In this document: positions 31,454-43,079 of the stretch, piece after piece
Numbering within the stretch: position 1 is the first letter of the stretch
Layout of the letters: each line of letters begins with the position of its first letter
Source: Cladorrhinum sp. PSN259
Taxonomy: Eukaryota > Ascomycota > Sordariomycetes > Sordariales > Podosporaceae
Length of the DNA: 64,000 nucleotides
Direction of reading: 5' to 3'
Assembly (NCBI GenBank): GCA_033725935.1
Contig: MU867081.1
Location: 310,001-374,000, forward strand
Position numbers and translations under genes: made by a program
The notes under the pieces: model-generated
Seen by the model: the letters and a program-made list of their open reading frames with translations, nothing else
What the model was told of the DNA's origin: nothing
Databases searched by the model: none

Positions 31454-33091
31454 AAAGTTTCGACGTCCACTATATTATTATCCTCGTCTTCGTTTAAACT
31501 TTCTTCGCGATTGTGTTTAGAGGCTCGTGGCACATTGATTCGTTTCGGTATGGGCGGCCGGAGACTACGAGTTTGGTGATTTTCCATGGTTTGGAGAAAA
31601 ACCGATCTTGGGGAAGCAGCTAAGCAGAGGAGGAAGAGGTTATGGAAAAGCATGGTGAGAATCTTGAGGAGAGGAACAGACCTGAACTCGTCGCTTGAAC
31701 GCCCGGATTTCCTGCAGCGGCTATATAGGTAAAGTCGTGGTTCTTGATTATGTGCGCCCAGGGCAAATGCCCTGGCAGCTGGCCTTATCACCACATCTGG
31801 AGACCGTTGAAGGTATCGCGAGATCTTGGTTGTGGGCGTCGTCGTGGCGCCTGCGACCAAGTCGTCGTGCCTTATTAATCGAGCCGTGCATAAAGTGGAT
31901 TAGTGTGTGTATAATTATTATTCATATAATTGTTCGGGTTTTATTTTTTTCTTCCGGTTATGCCCGATAACGCCCTAACCTAAACAACAAACAATATAGG
32001 TAAAGTCGTTGAGTGTTACATTGCGTTTGCGTTGTCAGTAAGACGGGCAAGATTTTTCCACGATTCCTACGAAGCTGATCAAAGAGCAAAACCCGGTATT
32101 TCTAGTTCTCTGTTGATGGTGTGTTCCGTCTGTTTGCATTAGTTCCAGCGTGAGAAGATGCCCTTAAAAGCCATGGGCCCGGATAACGCGTGATGTCTGC
32201 AGTTTGCCTTCATATGTGCACATGTATATGGTTCAAGTTTCTTAGCTTGATGACCCTGGACCGCTCTCAGAACTGCCCGTTTCCTTGGCATTTGGACTGA
32301 CTGCAGCCCGCCATTCAGGGAATTAAACGAATGAACAACAAGTATCCATTGGTAACAGCTAAAAGACAAACCGGGAACACCTGAGAACAGTATTATGTAA
32401 TGATCTTCTTCGCGTTTGTGAACTCTAACTCAATATTAGTCTGTATGAAGCCCTCGGTCCCGGGCCGAGATATCTCAAGATCCTTTTGATATCTCGCGAA
32501 CCGGCTTGTGCGGTGTTGATGGATCGATGTTGGAGATTTTTGAATTACGAGCACACCAATGCCATGCGACAACCACATGCATGTAAAGTTATTTCGGCAC
32601 TTCTTGGCGGCATGCGAGATATCTTCCGGAACCTTCACAAATAAAGTTCTTGGCTGATGCCTCACTAATTCGGCAATTGCGAAGAAAGATCTGACATGTC
32701 GGGTTGGGGCGGCTAGCGAGCTAACTTGGTAATATAGACGTTTGATTACCCCCAATACCGCCCGGGTATATCGGAGAGGTACCTCGACCACTTAGACCCC
32801 GGTCGCTCTGCCCAGACATTGAGAAGCCGTGTACTACTACTTGATGTAGATACCAATTTATCTGCTACTGCCTTGGAGATCGCCAACTCATCGGCACATA
32901 TTACAGGCAGTTGTGATGTAGTAATAGGAGGCAAGACCAAGCCTCTGGACGCGTAGGTCAAGGAAGTAGCATAACAGACTGGTAGTATCAGTGCGAAGCT
33001 GGAAACTTGATATGACCTCCTCTGTCCGCTCTGTTCCAGTGCCTCTCCTGTTCACCCGTCGAGACATCAAACTCTTCGTCGTGCCGTCAAG
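31454..33091. other. Non-coding/unassigned DNA with a possible mobile-element remnant
   Basis: Minus-strand frames around 31420-31860 and 32393-32791 lack domains. A 16-bp direct repeat (see next entry) brackets about 255 bp. The right end is the promoter of the DUF1996 gene. Confidence 0.35.
31723..32009. repeat. 16-bp perfect direct repeat bracketing 255 bp
   Basis: atataggtaaagtcgt occurs at 31723-31738 and 31994-32009. A perfect 16-base match this close is unlikely by chance. It could be a target-site duplication, LTR-internal repeats or the trace of a local duplication. The segment between shows no inverted ends. Confidence 0.55.
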
Positions 33092-34518
33092 ATGAAGTCC
33101 ATCTCCCTCGCCACCATCGCCCTCGTGGCACCCGGTGTCCAAGCCGGTCTTCGGTTCGCATGTTCAACACTCACCCGCCAGCGTGTTGACCCCATCGTCG
33201 AGCCGGGAAGGGCCCCTTCGGCCCATATGCATCACATTGTCGGTGGTAATGTCTTCAACCACACGATGGTGGGCGACATTGGTGCTGACCCGCGGGCCAC
33301 CTGCACGACATGTGAGATGTCGGAGGATTTCTCCAACTACTGGACCGCGGCCATGTACTTCAAGCACCCCAAGAACGGCTCGTACCATATCGTTCCTGTC
33401 GTCAACAACGCCGCTCTTGCCGCCGGCACCACCGGTGGAATGGTCCGTCCTCATCTGTCCCTACCCCCGATCCAATTCCGCTAACTCGCATCAGACCGTG
33501 TACTACACGCAACACGACTTCTCCACCGATGACTTGAAGCACCAACCCATCACGGCCTTCAAACCGGGCTTCCGCATGATAGTTGGCAACCCTACCAACA
33601 CCAAGCCGAACGAGAAGGGCAACATCGGTCTGAGCTACAACTGCCTGACGACCCTTATCAACCGCGGCCGTGAGCTCAAGAACTTCCCCGACAAGCACTG
33701 CCCGGCAGGCATCTTTGCCGTTCACCACTTCCCCGCATGCTGGGACGGAAAAAACCTCGACAGCCCGGATCACCAGTCTCACATGTTCAGCACCATGGTA
33801 TTTTTACCGCTTCCTGCTTTGAGAATCATGCTAATTGGATGCAACCAGAAAACGGAAGGGTTCCAGAATGCTCCAGGTTAGTAGGCAAAGAAAAGTGGAG
33901 GGGAAAACGAGGATTGATTAGTCCTCACCTTCCCATTGAACCCCAGAACCCCAAAATCACGTCAATGATCCTGAACCTGATTAACCATTTCCCCAGCATG
34001 CCCGTCCTCGCACCCCGTTCGCATGCCGCAGGTGACGTACGAGACCGTGTGGGATACGACCAAGTTCAAGGACATGTGGACTCCCGGCGTCGACCCTCAG
34101 CCGTTCGTCTGGAGCTACCAGGGTAATGGCTACGGCACCCACGGCGACTATCTTTTTGGGTACGTGTTCTGGCTCCCCTATCCTCAGTGTCTTGAAGCCT
34201 CTATGGCTGTCAGGCGATCGAGAGAACGCCGAGGTTGTCTCTTGACTTGTTGCGTAAACTGACAGTCCGCACCACAGCTGGAAAGGCGATGCCCTGCAGC
34301 GCGCGATGGACAAGTCCGAGTGCTTCTACGACGGGTGCGGCAGTATCAAGAAGCAGCAGATGTCGGTGGCCAACAAGTGCAAGGTTGAGGACTATGTTGG
34401 TGAGCAGATCGATGGCTGTAAGTGTTCCACAACTTCCGTACATGTATAAGTGGGAGGTACTGATGAGAGTCTAGGGCTTGAACATCTTCCGGGCATGGGT
34501 CCCATGAAGTACAAATAA
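33092..34518 (+). CDS. Secreted DUF1996 protein
   Basis: 342 aa from six exons: 33092-33442, 33495-33797, 33849-33876 (a 28-nt micro-exon), 33997-34159, 34278-34417 and 34475-34518; all phases agree. Signal peptide MKSISLATIALVAPGVQAG. Domain landmarks of DUF1996: GLRFACSTLTRQRVDPIVEPG, MHHIVGGNVFN, ATCTTCEMSEDFSNYWTAAMYF, TAFKPGFRMIVGNP, CPAGIFAVHHFPACWDGKNL, DSPDHQSHM, CPSSHPVRMPQ and YGTHGDYLFGWKGDALQ. Paired cysteines suggest disulphides. Such proteins are secreted and often co-occur with wall-degrading enzymes; their biochemical role is unknown. Confidence 0.9.
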
Positions 34519-35721
34519 ATGACACAATGGAAAAGGGTGGTACATGGGTGAACCTGGACATGTTTGGTCGGGGACTGAACCACCCAGCGTCAGCGTTTGA
34601 ACAAGGGACCAGGCGGCGTGACCATGTGCGGACGGGGAGTCACTAGCGCCGAAGGAGTTCGATATTATCTTTATTCTACCGTATCAATACTAGAGCCAAC
34701 ATATGGGTATCGTACACTTCTTTGCCTCGATCACGAGGAAGACACACGGTGTCCCGATCTCAGAAACCCCGATTGAGGGGACCGAGCCGCCCACGGCAGA
34801 TAAAGCTTGCCCAGAGATAGCCGTGTAGCAGTGACGAGCAGAACACTTCCCGATAACCTGAAATTCGAGGAAAAGGGAGCGGGGGGTCCTGCCCTGCTTC
34901 CACTGATGGCAGCCTGCGCAATGAAAATTACCCATACCGTTGCCTCTTGGAGGCCCAATGCAAGTATTGTGATGAAGGAATGATGATGAACAACACAATT
35001 GCGCCAAGCCACAGCGACCGATGACTATAGCGAAATCAATCTACAATGCATGACAGCTGGTGTAAGGTTTGTGGGGCACTTTCAGGGGCTCAGGGGCTGA
35101 CCGCAGGGTTCGGCCACACAAACTCAGACCACAAACGACATCAGAGTCTATTATTCCAGGTGCTAACTCTCATCTAGCGCCCATTCGTTCCACAGCCGTT
35201 TGTAAACCGTTGTGTCCATTGAACACCGCCACCGGCCGAAACCATATATTAGCGCCTCCAACCGCCTTCAGCACGAAACCAAAGGTCTCCGATTCCTCGC
35301 ATTCGTAAACCGGCCACAAATGGCCTTTAATATGCACTAACGTGGAGGAACACTACGCCCAAGACTGAAGTTGCACCTAAAATAGCCACACAACACTGGG
35401 ATGGCAGGCCAACCACGGAGATGTCTGTCCAAACAAACTCAACTTGACCTCGAGATATCAACACCTCTTCAAGTCCACGTTATCTCCATAAATCTTCCCG
35501 CCTTCTCTGAAACTCACAAAGCGGCTTGCTTCACTCTTCCGCATCGCCGGCAGCATCAGGAAATTAATAACCCCTGCCCTAAAGAATTTTATTTCCTTCC
35601 TCCCGCCTGGCACTCTTCACGAGCACGACTTGATGAACTTTACGAGCCTAACCAACATCCTCCTCTTCCACTCATCAGCTCTCTTATCCAACAAGCAAAC
35701 AAAGGCCAACAACCAGAACCA
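34519..35721. other. Intergenic region
   Basis: No gene seen. The frame leading into the next CDS is open from 35401 but its first 107 codons look like 5' UTR (no domain-like character). Confidence 0.4.
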
Positions 35722-36102
35722 ATGTTCCAACCGCACCCCTCAGACCCTATCCCACCGCTATCAGGCCTCACAGCACTAATCCTAGCAATCACGACCCTCT
35801 CCCTCTGCGTATCCCTCTCAAAACCCTCACCAACTACTGCGGAGTTCTCAAACTTTCACACGAGGTTGATCCTTACGTTTTGCGGGCAGTTATTGAAGTG
35901 CGTTACTCGCTGGATTCTAGCTACTACTACCGCGGCGGATGAGGGTGGGAGTGATGAAGAGGACGAGATTGTTATTGAAAATATAATACAAAAGCTCCGG
36001 ACCGCGGGGAGGAGAACTAAGATTAACGGATTAAACCGGCCGCCCAGCATTCCGGAGCGAAAGTCTAGTTTGGGGTTTAGTGTCAGGGATTATCGGTCTT
36101 GA
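35722..36102 (+). CDS. Small single-pass membrane protein, hypothetical
   Basis: 126 aa from the ATG at 35722 (ccaATG). The frame stays open upstream to another ATG at 35401, giving 233 aa, but the inner start is preferred because the protein-like part begins there. One hydrophobic segment (GLTALILAITTLSLCVSL), then TRLILTFCGQLLKCVTRWIL, an acidic patch (EGGSDEEDEIVIENIIQKL) and a basic tail. No known domain. Confidence 0.45.
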   Translation: MFQPHPSDPIPPLSGLTALILAITTLSLCVSLSKPSPTTAEFSNFHTRLILTFCGQLLKCVTRWILATTTAADEGGSDEEDEIVIENIIQKLRTAGRRTKINGLNRPPSIPERKSSLGFSVRDYRS

Positions 36103-36526
36103 GAAAAATGGGTAGTAAGGGGAGACGAGCGTTGGGGATGTGGGAAGAGATGAAGTTGCACAAGAACCACGGGGATGGCAAGGAGTTATATGGCTGAGGA
36201 CGGTCCAGATGGATGAAGGGTATGAGGAAATGACTTTGATGATATTAATTGACGTGCTTTAGGCAAGAAGATGGGGCATGATAATGATGAATTTATGTAG
36301 AACAGGATTAAACGAAGGAAACTCCTCGATGTGGATGAACTTCAAGATAAGCAACAAGAATATATTAACGAGGGTATCTTTCTTCCAACCATTTCATAAA
36401 AATAATACGATACATTTGCGTCTTTCCCTTTGAAATCCTGTGAGTAACATTACCCTCGAACCTGAAATCCCAAACCAAGTAATCTCAGCAGTTACGACAA
36501 ACTTCCATCAATTCCAGCCATTGTCT
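36103..36526. other. Intergenic region between two convergent genes
   Basis: 3' flanks only; nothing coding seen. Confidence 0.4.
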
Positions 36527-38371
36527 TTAAACAGGCGATGTCTGCACCTCGCCTCCCTTCTTCTCATCACCCATCTCAGAGTCCCCTTTTTCCTCCTCAG
36601 CAGCCGAGATGACATCTGTGTCCTCATAAATTGTCGCCGGGACATGTGTCTCTGGAGCGGGGAAGAAGTGGCTCAGCGTAATGTACACGACAAAGGCGCT
36701 GATATAGCCCCAGAAGTAAAACATAAAGTAAAGTTTGTCTGCATCGCCAATGGTGCCTTTGATGGAAGGGTTGACAGAGGCGGCCCTGGATAACAGATAT
36801 GTCAGACCGGATCTTTGGGATGTTAGGGAAAGACGATATTGAGGGGAAAAACTTACATCCCAGGAATCGTAGGCACGACACTGACCAAGAAAGCTATCAG
36901 AGCCCTCCAGTTTGTCCCCCATTTATTGTATCTATACCTCCCATGAGCACGGTACAGACCAGGCACGTCGAGCTTTTGGCCATGTGTAACCCAGTAGTCT
37001 GCACTCAGCATGGCGGCAATAGGCGCAAGGAATATGCCCAAACCAGCCATAAAAGCCAATAACGACTGGGCAGAATGGATGATCTTCCATGGCTGCATGA
37101 TCCATGCCGCCGTGATAGTTGTGATAATGACTCCTCTTTTGATGTTGATGTATTTGGGGAACAAGCACATGATGTCGTTGGCGCAGCTGATGACGTTGGC
37201 AGAGAGATTGGTACCAATCTGCGCAACGACCCAGCAGAGACCGACCCAGAACGCACCAGCGCGACCAGCTGGACCATCCCATTGCGCCGCAATCTCGAGT
37301 GGATCCCAGATGTATTTGCCGTAGACAACCTTTGAGGCGGAACAGCAAATGATACCAAAGAGCCCGAGCATAAGTTGGATCCCTGGCAGAAAAGCGACCT
37401 GCCAATACACACCCTTATCTGTCTTGAGGTAGCGAGTGAAGTCGGGGATATTGGTCGCCATTGTTGCCCAGCCTCCTGTGATGGAAGAGAGGGAGGAGAG
37501 AATGAGCCAGGACCGATCAGAGCCTTCGACACCGTACGGCAACTTCCAGATCTCACCGGTGCCGCCGGCTTTTGAGGTCATGGTAATTACCACAGCGACG
37601 GAGGTGACGATGACCAGAACTGCAAAATCGAAATGTCAGTCTTGATCAACATCCGGGGATCCGTCTGAACATACCGCACTTGGCCACAAAGAACCACTTC
37701 AGCTTGTGAGGTGGGATGAGCAAGATGGGAAACTGGACCAACCAGAAGATCAGATGGGAGATCATGCCCTGTGTGGTGATTCCCACACTCTCCGGGATAT
37801 GGTTGGGAATATCAAGATAAGAAGGCCAGATAGAACGGATGATCTGGGTCATAGCCGTGGACCCAGTGTATGTTTGGATGGCATGCCAGAACAATGCGGT
37901 GATGGCTCTAGTGACCACACCAAACCTCGAGAAGTACCATCCGAAGGAGGCTCGTATGGCGACGGGAAACGGAATGTGGAGACGAGCACCAATCATGCCA
38001 TTCAGGACAAGAGGGACTGTACAGACGAGACTGCCAAAGATGATGCAGACAATGGCTTCTCTCCAAGTAAGACCTAGGGCGATGATGGAGGCCGGTGCCA
38101 TCCAACTCTGTGCATTTAGGGCATCGCTGAACCAATATCCGAACTGGTAGGACAATTAGCGGAGAACAGATGGCATCAAGACGAAGAACAAACATACCAT
38201 TGTCCAGGCAGACCAAGTTCGACGTTCCGGTGGCGTCACATCACAGTCGATGTTTGTCCAGACCCCCGGATCAGCAAATGAAGTTGTTTGACGAGGAAGG
38301 ATCCATCCCTCCTTGGAGGTTTTGGACTTGAGGTCTGCCTTGATGGCAGTGAGCCTCTGTCGCATAGCCAT
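36527..38371 (-). CDS. NCS1-family nucleobase/ureide permease
   Basis: Proton-coupled uptake of a nucleobase, nucleoside or ureide (uracil, allantoin, uridine class) at the plasma membrane. 554 aa from exons 38371-38198, 38143-37675, 37619-36857 and 36785-36527, all in phase. The NCS1 signature lies at the N-terminus: NIDCDVTPPERRTWSAWTM runs into FGYWFSDALNAQSWMAPAS and LGLTWREA. About twelve hydrophobic segments follow, including the substrate-path regions FPVAIRASFGWYFSRFG and ATMATNIPDFTRYLK. The C-terminal tail is acidic. It is transcribed away from the isochorismatase-amidase gene, sharing a 1.1-kb promoter. The substrate is inferred from that neighbour: a ureide such as biuret, allophanate precursor or uracil. 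Confidence 0.9.
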
Positions 38372-39490
38372 GATGTTTATGTATCAAAACCAGTGCCGGT
38401 GTAGGAAGATGATGCGATGCTACCCCGCGATGTTGTATGGCATGATCTTGCGTGGAATGCAGGTGAGACATCTCTATCATATATGCCGACAAGGCCTCTG
38501 TGCAGATTTCCTTCATGTCCATGGCAGTTTGCCTTCGAATCACGGTGCTGTAGAGTGTCGGTCTCAGTTACAGGTCGTGATAGCATTGTGCGACGATAAG
38601 ATAGCCAGTGCTCTGTGAGGCGAAATTGCCGTCGGCGAGGAACCCTCTGTATCTGCACCTGGGAGATAAGGGCGATCTCGACCAGTGGCCCCTGGCTGGC
38701 TGCAGTTCTCAGCTGGACCAATGATTGCCGTTGTGCGGTCCCCAGATTCCCAAGTCCCGAAGCATTGCAGTAACGCCTCAGCAATACTGTCTTGGCAACT
38801 TGAGGATGTCATGCCGATTGGATCGATTGGGAGTTGCGGGGGTCAAAATCCTGGGGAGGTCACCAGGGAAGCTGCAGGCAGTTTCTGCGGGAGCTCTTAT
38901 CACGGATGGGCTTATCTACAGCATCATGTTGATTGTGCCGGCGGCGGCGGCGGCGGCGGCGGAGAGTGAAGGCATGCGGGGAAAAGTACGATGAAATCTA
39001 ACAATAATTTTCAGTGGTCCTTGAAATTTTTGAGCGAACCAAACTCGGAACCCATGGGAATATGACGGGCTCGAATTCGTTCGAGAGCATTAAATTCCAG
39101 CATCGGCTCATCAAGTACCGATGTCCCTATGTACCTTCGTTGTGGGGTCAAACCAAGTCGGTTCCGATTCAATGTTCCAGCAATGAACGTCCGTGAAACC
39201 CGAGAATCTGGATCTGCCCGCAGGTTCCCTCCAACAAAGGAACAAGGTCTAGAACCTTTTAACTACCGCCGGCCCGTCGGCCGTGGAGTTTTTGCCGCAC
39301 AAGGAATGCTGTGTCACAACAAAGGAACCACGCGAAAGTGGGATGTCGAATTGATAATTCCGTGGAGCCAGCCGCATTGAACTTGACCCTGCAAGATAAG
39401 ACCATGCCCAGTGCGAGCATCCCCATGATCCAACCTAGAACTTGGAAGCCCGCCACCAACAGTATCTCAAATCCACCATTGATCAACACC
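38372..39490. promoter_or_regulatory. Shared divergent promoter with five GATAAG sites
   Basis: Between the two divergent start codons, exact GATAAG motifs lie at 38595-38600, 38665-38670 and 39395-39400 (plus) and 38896-38901 and 38911-38916 (minus). Weaker HGATAR sites lie at 38578 and 38599. About 0.5 GATAAG on both strands is expected by chance in 1.1 kb. This is the binding word of AreA/NIT2 GATA factors that switch on nitrogen-scavenging genes. A (CGG)n run at about 38938-38962 lies in the same region. Confidence 0.65.
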
Positions 39491-41732
39491 ATGGCCATCT
39501 TCACGCTTCCGAATGCCAAGCCGTATGCGTTCGAGTTCCCCCTTACAACAACAGCCCTGATCATCATCGACATCCAAAGAGACTTTGTTGATCCCAAGGG
39601 GTTTGGTTCGATCCAATGCGGAAACGATGAAATATTTTCCAAAGCCCGTTCCATTGTCCCGGCAGTCAAAAGAGTCCTTGATTTCTTCCGTTCGATTGGT
39701 GGACATGTTATTCACACACGCGAAGGACATCAACCCGATCTAGCTGATCTTCCAGCAGCCAAGAGACTTCGCCAAATATCCGCCCCGTATGGTCATCACA
39801 CCATGGGAATTGGAGACCGGGGACCTATGGGTCGGCTCTTGGTTAGGGGAGAATATGGTCACGATATTATTGACGAATTGACACCTTGGCCGGGAGAGAC
39901 CGTTATTGACAAACCTGGAAAGGGCAGTTTTTGGGGCACAAACATCCACCGGGTCTTGCTGGCTCGAGGTATTACCCATCTACTCTTCACAGGGGTAACA
40001 ACCGAGTAAGTCGCCGGACAACGTTCACATTTGACACTTCTCTGACCATTCCAGATGCTGCGTCACCACGACATTGCGAGAATGTGCCGACCGCGGCTTC
40101 CAGTGCGCTGTCCTCGAGGACTGCACTCAAGGATTCGATGCACAACAAGTGGCGACGTCCTTGGACATCATCTCCGGACAGGACGGCCTTTTCGGCTTTG
40201 TGGCCGCAAGTTCAGACCTGTTCTCAGCAGTCGAGACACAAGCCCTGACACCACCCATAACTCCGCCCCTATTGGCCGAAGATGAGATGCATGTGGACGG
40301 ATTACCTCCAATTGACGAGCTCATAGCTCGATACAAAAAGGGCATCCAAACTCCAATCGACACCGTAAACTTCGTTTTTGACCGAATAGAAAAGTACAAG
40401 TCCATCGACCCTGCAGTCTGGATCCACCTCGAACCACGAGAGCGAGTCCTCCAAGAAACAGAAGAACTAATGGCAGTGTTCGCTGGCAAGCCCATTCCGC
40501 CGCTTTACGGAATTCCGTTCTCAGTTAAAGACACAATCGACGTGGGCGGGATCACGACAACCGCAGCATGTCCAGAATACGCATACACACCCTCTTCTCA
40601 CGCGCGAGCAGTCCAGCACCTCCTTGAAGCAGGGGGTATCTTCATCGGTAAAGTCAACCTCGACCAGCTTGCCACCGGTCTTTCTGGGTGTCGCTCACCC
40701 TACGGCATCCCTCACAGCGTATTTAGCAATACTCACATCTCGGGCGGTTCCTCTTCAGGCTCGTCAGTTTCCGTTGGAGCAAAACTTGTTTCCTTCGGTT
40801 TGGCAACGGACACTGCTGGGTCTGGTCGTGTACCAGCCGCTTTCAACGGGATAATCGGGTTCAAGCCAACAAAGGGTACCGTCTCTGCCAACGGTTTGGT
40901 CCCAGCATGTCGAAGTTTGGATACAATCACCGTCGTCGCAAACTCAACCCCTGACGCCCGTAAAGTCTGGCAGATAATCGCTCAGCACGACCCGGAAGAC
41001 CCCTATGCCAAGCCGCCTCACACCCTCCCAACCTGGCACGTCGACTTCCGTGGACCGAGGGTTGGCGGCTTCACGTTTGCTATCCCGCCTGCGTCCTTGA
41101 TCAAAATTTGCTGCCCACAATACCAGGCCCTCTTCTCTCAGGCCGTCGAACTCATCCAATCCTCCGGCGGTCGGCTAGTTGAAATAGACTACACACCTTT
41201 CTCCATTGCTGGTGACCTCCTCTACGAAGGCGCACTTCTGCACGAGCGAATCCACTGTCTCGGCCTCGGATTCCTGCAGTCTAATCTGCCCAATCTCCAC
41301 CCCGTAATCCGCGACCTCTTCTTCAAGGCACTCAAAAACCCTCCTTCCGCATATGACGTGTTTCGAGATCAAGAAATACAACAAAGGAGCACGAGGGAAG
41401 CTCAGCAGGTGTTTGACACGCTCAAGGGAGGCGTTGACGTGCTCATTGTCCCGACGACGACCCAGCATCCTACCATTAAGCAGATGGAGGAGGATCCATT
41501 GAGGTTGAACTCGGAACTAGGGACATTCACGCACTTTGGAAATGTGGTTGATTTGTGCGGAGTCAATGTGCCTGCTGGGATGTATGACGCCAATGTAGGA
41601 GAGGATGATGAGGAAGGGAGGGTGAGATTGCCGTTTGGGATTACGCTTTTGGGGGGAAGTGGGTACGACGCCAAGGTTTTGGGGATTGCTGAAGTGCTGG
41701 AGAAGCTGTTTAAGGAGGAGATGAAGTGGTGA
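39491..41732 (+). CDS. Isochorismatase-like (biuret-hydrolase-type) / amidase (allophanate-hydrolase-type) fusion
   Basis: 730 aa from exons 39491-40005 and 40055-41732. ATG at 39491 has a good context (caccATGGCC). Residues 1 to about 235 are a cysteine hydrolase of the isochorismatase superfamily: Asp27 in IIIDIQRDF, Lys144 in DKPGKGSF, Cys174 in GVTTECCVTTTLRECADRGF. The long form with THTREGHQPDL-type and GDRGPMGRLLVRGE motifs resembles biuret or ureidoacrylate amidohydrolases. Residues about 255-730 are an amidase-signature enzyme: FSVKDTIDVGG (Lys), HISGGSSSGSSVSV (cis-Ser), TDTAGSGRVPAAFNGIIGFK (Ser nucleophile) and GLVPACRSLDTITV, closest in pattern to the amidase half of allophanate hydrolase. 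Predicted: two consecutive C-N hydrolyses releasing NH3. The extra C-terminal domain of AtzF-type enzymes is not seen. Confidence 0.88.
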
Positions 41733-42582
41733 CCTCGGTATCTAACTTTTAAGTCGCTAACCGGCTGGTTCCGTCGATGTCGGACATGAATGAAACTCAA
41801 ATCTTGAGCAAAACTTTTCAGCTTATTGTGTGACTGTGGTGGGCTTTTGGCGCGTATATTTCTCGCTTGGCGCAGGGACGGGATAGTGGCTTTGCAGCCT
41901 TGAGATCATCGTACAATTACCACTTCGATATAATGGACCTGTAGCAACAATATAACGACCAGAATTTATGACAATGTCCACATATCATTTCCTCACAGGC
42001 TTGTCAAGCATGTAATCCATATCCTCCTTGAGCATAAGACTGCACGCGCTTGATCGATACCTCGAAGGCTTTCGCAATCTTGTCGGAAATTTTGTTCCTC
42101 CATCCATCAGTGCACAAGTCAAAAGCCGAGTAAGCATTTCCATATCTTGGTAGACCTGGAAGCTGGAGCAGGAAATTACAGGGAGGAAGTTGGAATGGAA
42201 GATTATCCTGGAGGGTTGCTGCAGCACCAGATGTGGTCAAAGCTCCTGGCCGTCGAAGTGGGCTGAGTGGGGCATCCTCCACACCATCTGGTGGAAGAGC
42301 TTGACAGGGCAAATAACGCCATCAAAGTCACCTTTTGTAAAATCTTCAAGGTCAAAAGACGTTCCAAACTACCATCATTCCGTCGCTCGGTTTGGTGCAA
42401 GGTTGAACATGATGCCAGAATTGTGGTGGGGTGGGTAGAATTTAGGGTCCTTCTGCCATTGCATCAGGAACGACCCCCACATTTGACGACGGCCCTCCAC
42501 TCCCGTCCCCACATAAGCTTGTTCCGACCTCATCACCAACATCCGAAATTCCGCCCACAAAGCACACAGCACTGCATCACCA
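41733..42582. other. Intergenic region
   Basis: A minus-strand 102-codon frame (42312-42004) ends in a protein-like SDKIAKAFEVSIKRVQSYAQ but cannot be joined to anything; not called. Confidence 0.35.
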
Positions 42583-43079
42583 ATGTCAACGACCGAACCA
42601 AACGAAACTTCCCGCTTATTGCCTGAACGTGCGCGCGCAACCAAAATGAGCAGCGTCTTCTTCTGGAAAGTCGGCGCCGTGTTTGGCGCCACTGCCGTTG
42701 GACTGGGTGCATTCGGAGCTCATGGGCTCAAGAAGCGCATCGCAGACCCGGCCAAGCTCGCCAACTGGTCTACTGCTGCCCACTATCAGGTAAGAGAACC
42801 CTCTTTGTTTTTTATCCGCTACTACAGTTGCTGAGTGATCGCGCTCAGCTTGTTCACTCTGTTGCGATGCTCCTCGCCTCGGGCAATCCCGTTGCTGCCA
42901 CGCTCTTCGCTGCAGGCATGACTATGTTCAGCGGGAGCATCTACGCCCTGACACTCAACACCGAGAAGTTCAAGTTCCTCGGTCCCGTTACCCCCATCGG
43001 TGGGTTTTGTCTCATTGCAGGTTGGTTGGTGCTGGCATTTGGCAAGAAGGGAGGACCGCCTCAGTGGCCTCGGTTTTAG
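42583..43079 (+). CDS. DUF423 / YgdD-type small membrane protein
   Basis: 145 aa from exons 42583-42789 and 42849-43079. Three to four hydrophobic helices: VGAVFGATAVGLGAFGAHGLK, LVHSVAMLLASG, ATLFAAGMTMFSGSIYAL, and PIGGFCLIAGWLVLAF. GAFGAHGLKK and the final G-W-L family motif are typical of DUF423 (TMEM256-like) proteins conserved from bacteria to animals. Function unknown; presumably in an internal membrane. An in-frame second ATG at residue 22 could also be used. Confidence 0.88.

Noticed and set aside
31420..31860. 146-codon minus-strand frame beside the HET relic
   Set aside because: No domain; may be part of an element but the coding evidence is insufficient.
31950..31985. CCCTAA-containing words suggesting an internal telomere repeat
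   Set aside because: Only a single ccctaacctaa; no tandem array.
32393..32791. 132-codon minus-strand frame
   Set aside because: No domain or codon pattern; isolated in non-coding DNA.
42004..42312. 102-codon minus-strand frame with protein-like C-terminus
   Set aside because: No family match recalled, no splice partner found, no clear promoter; left uncalled.
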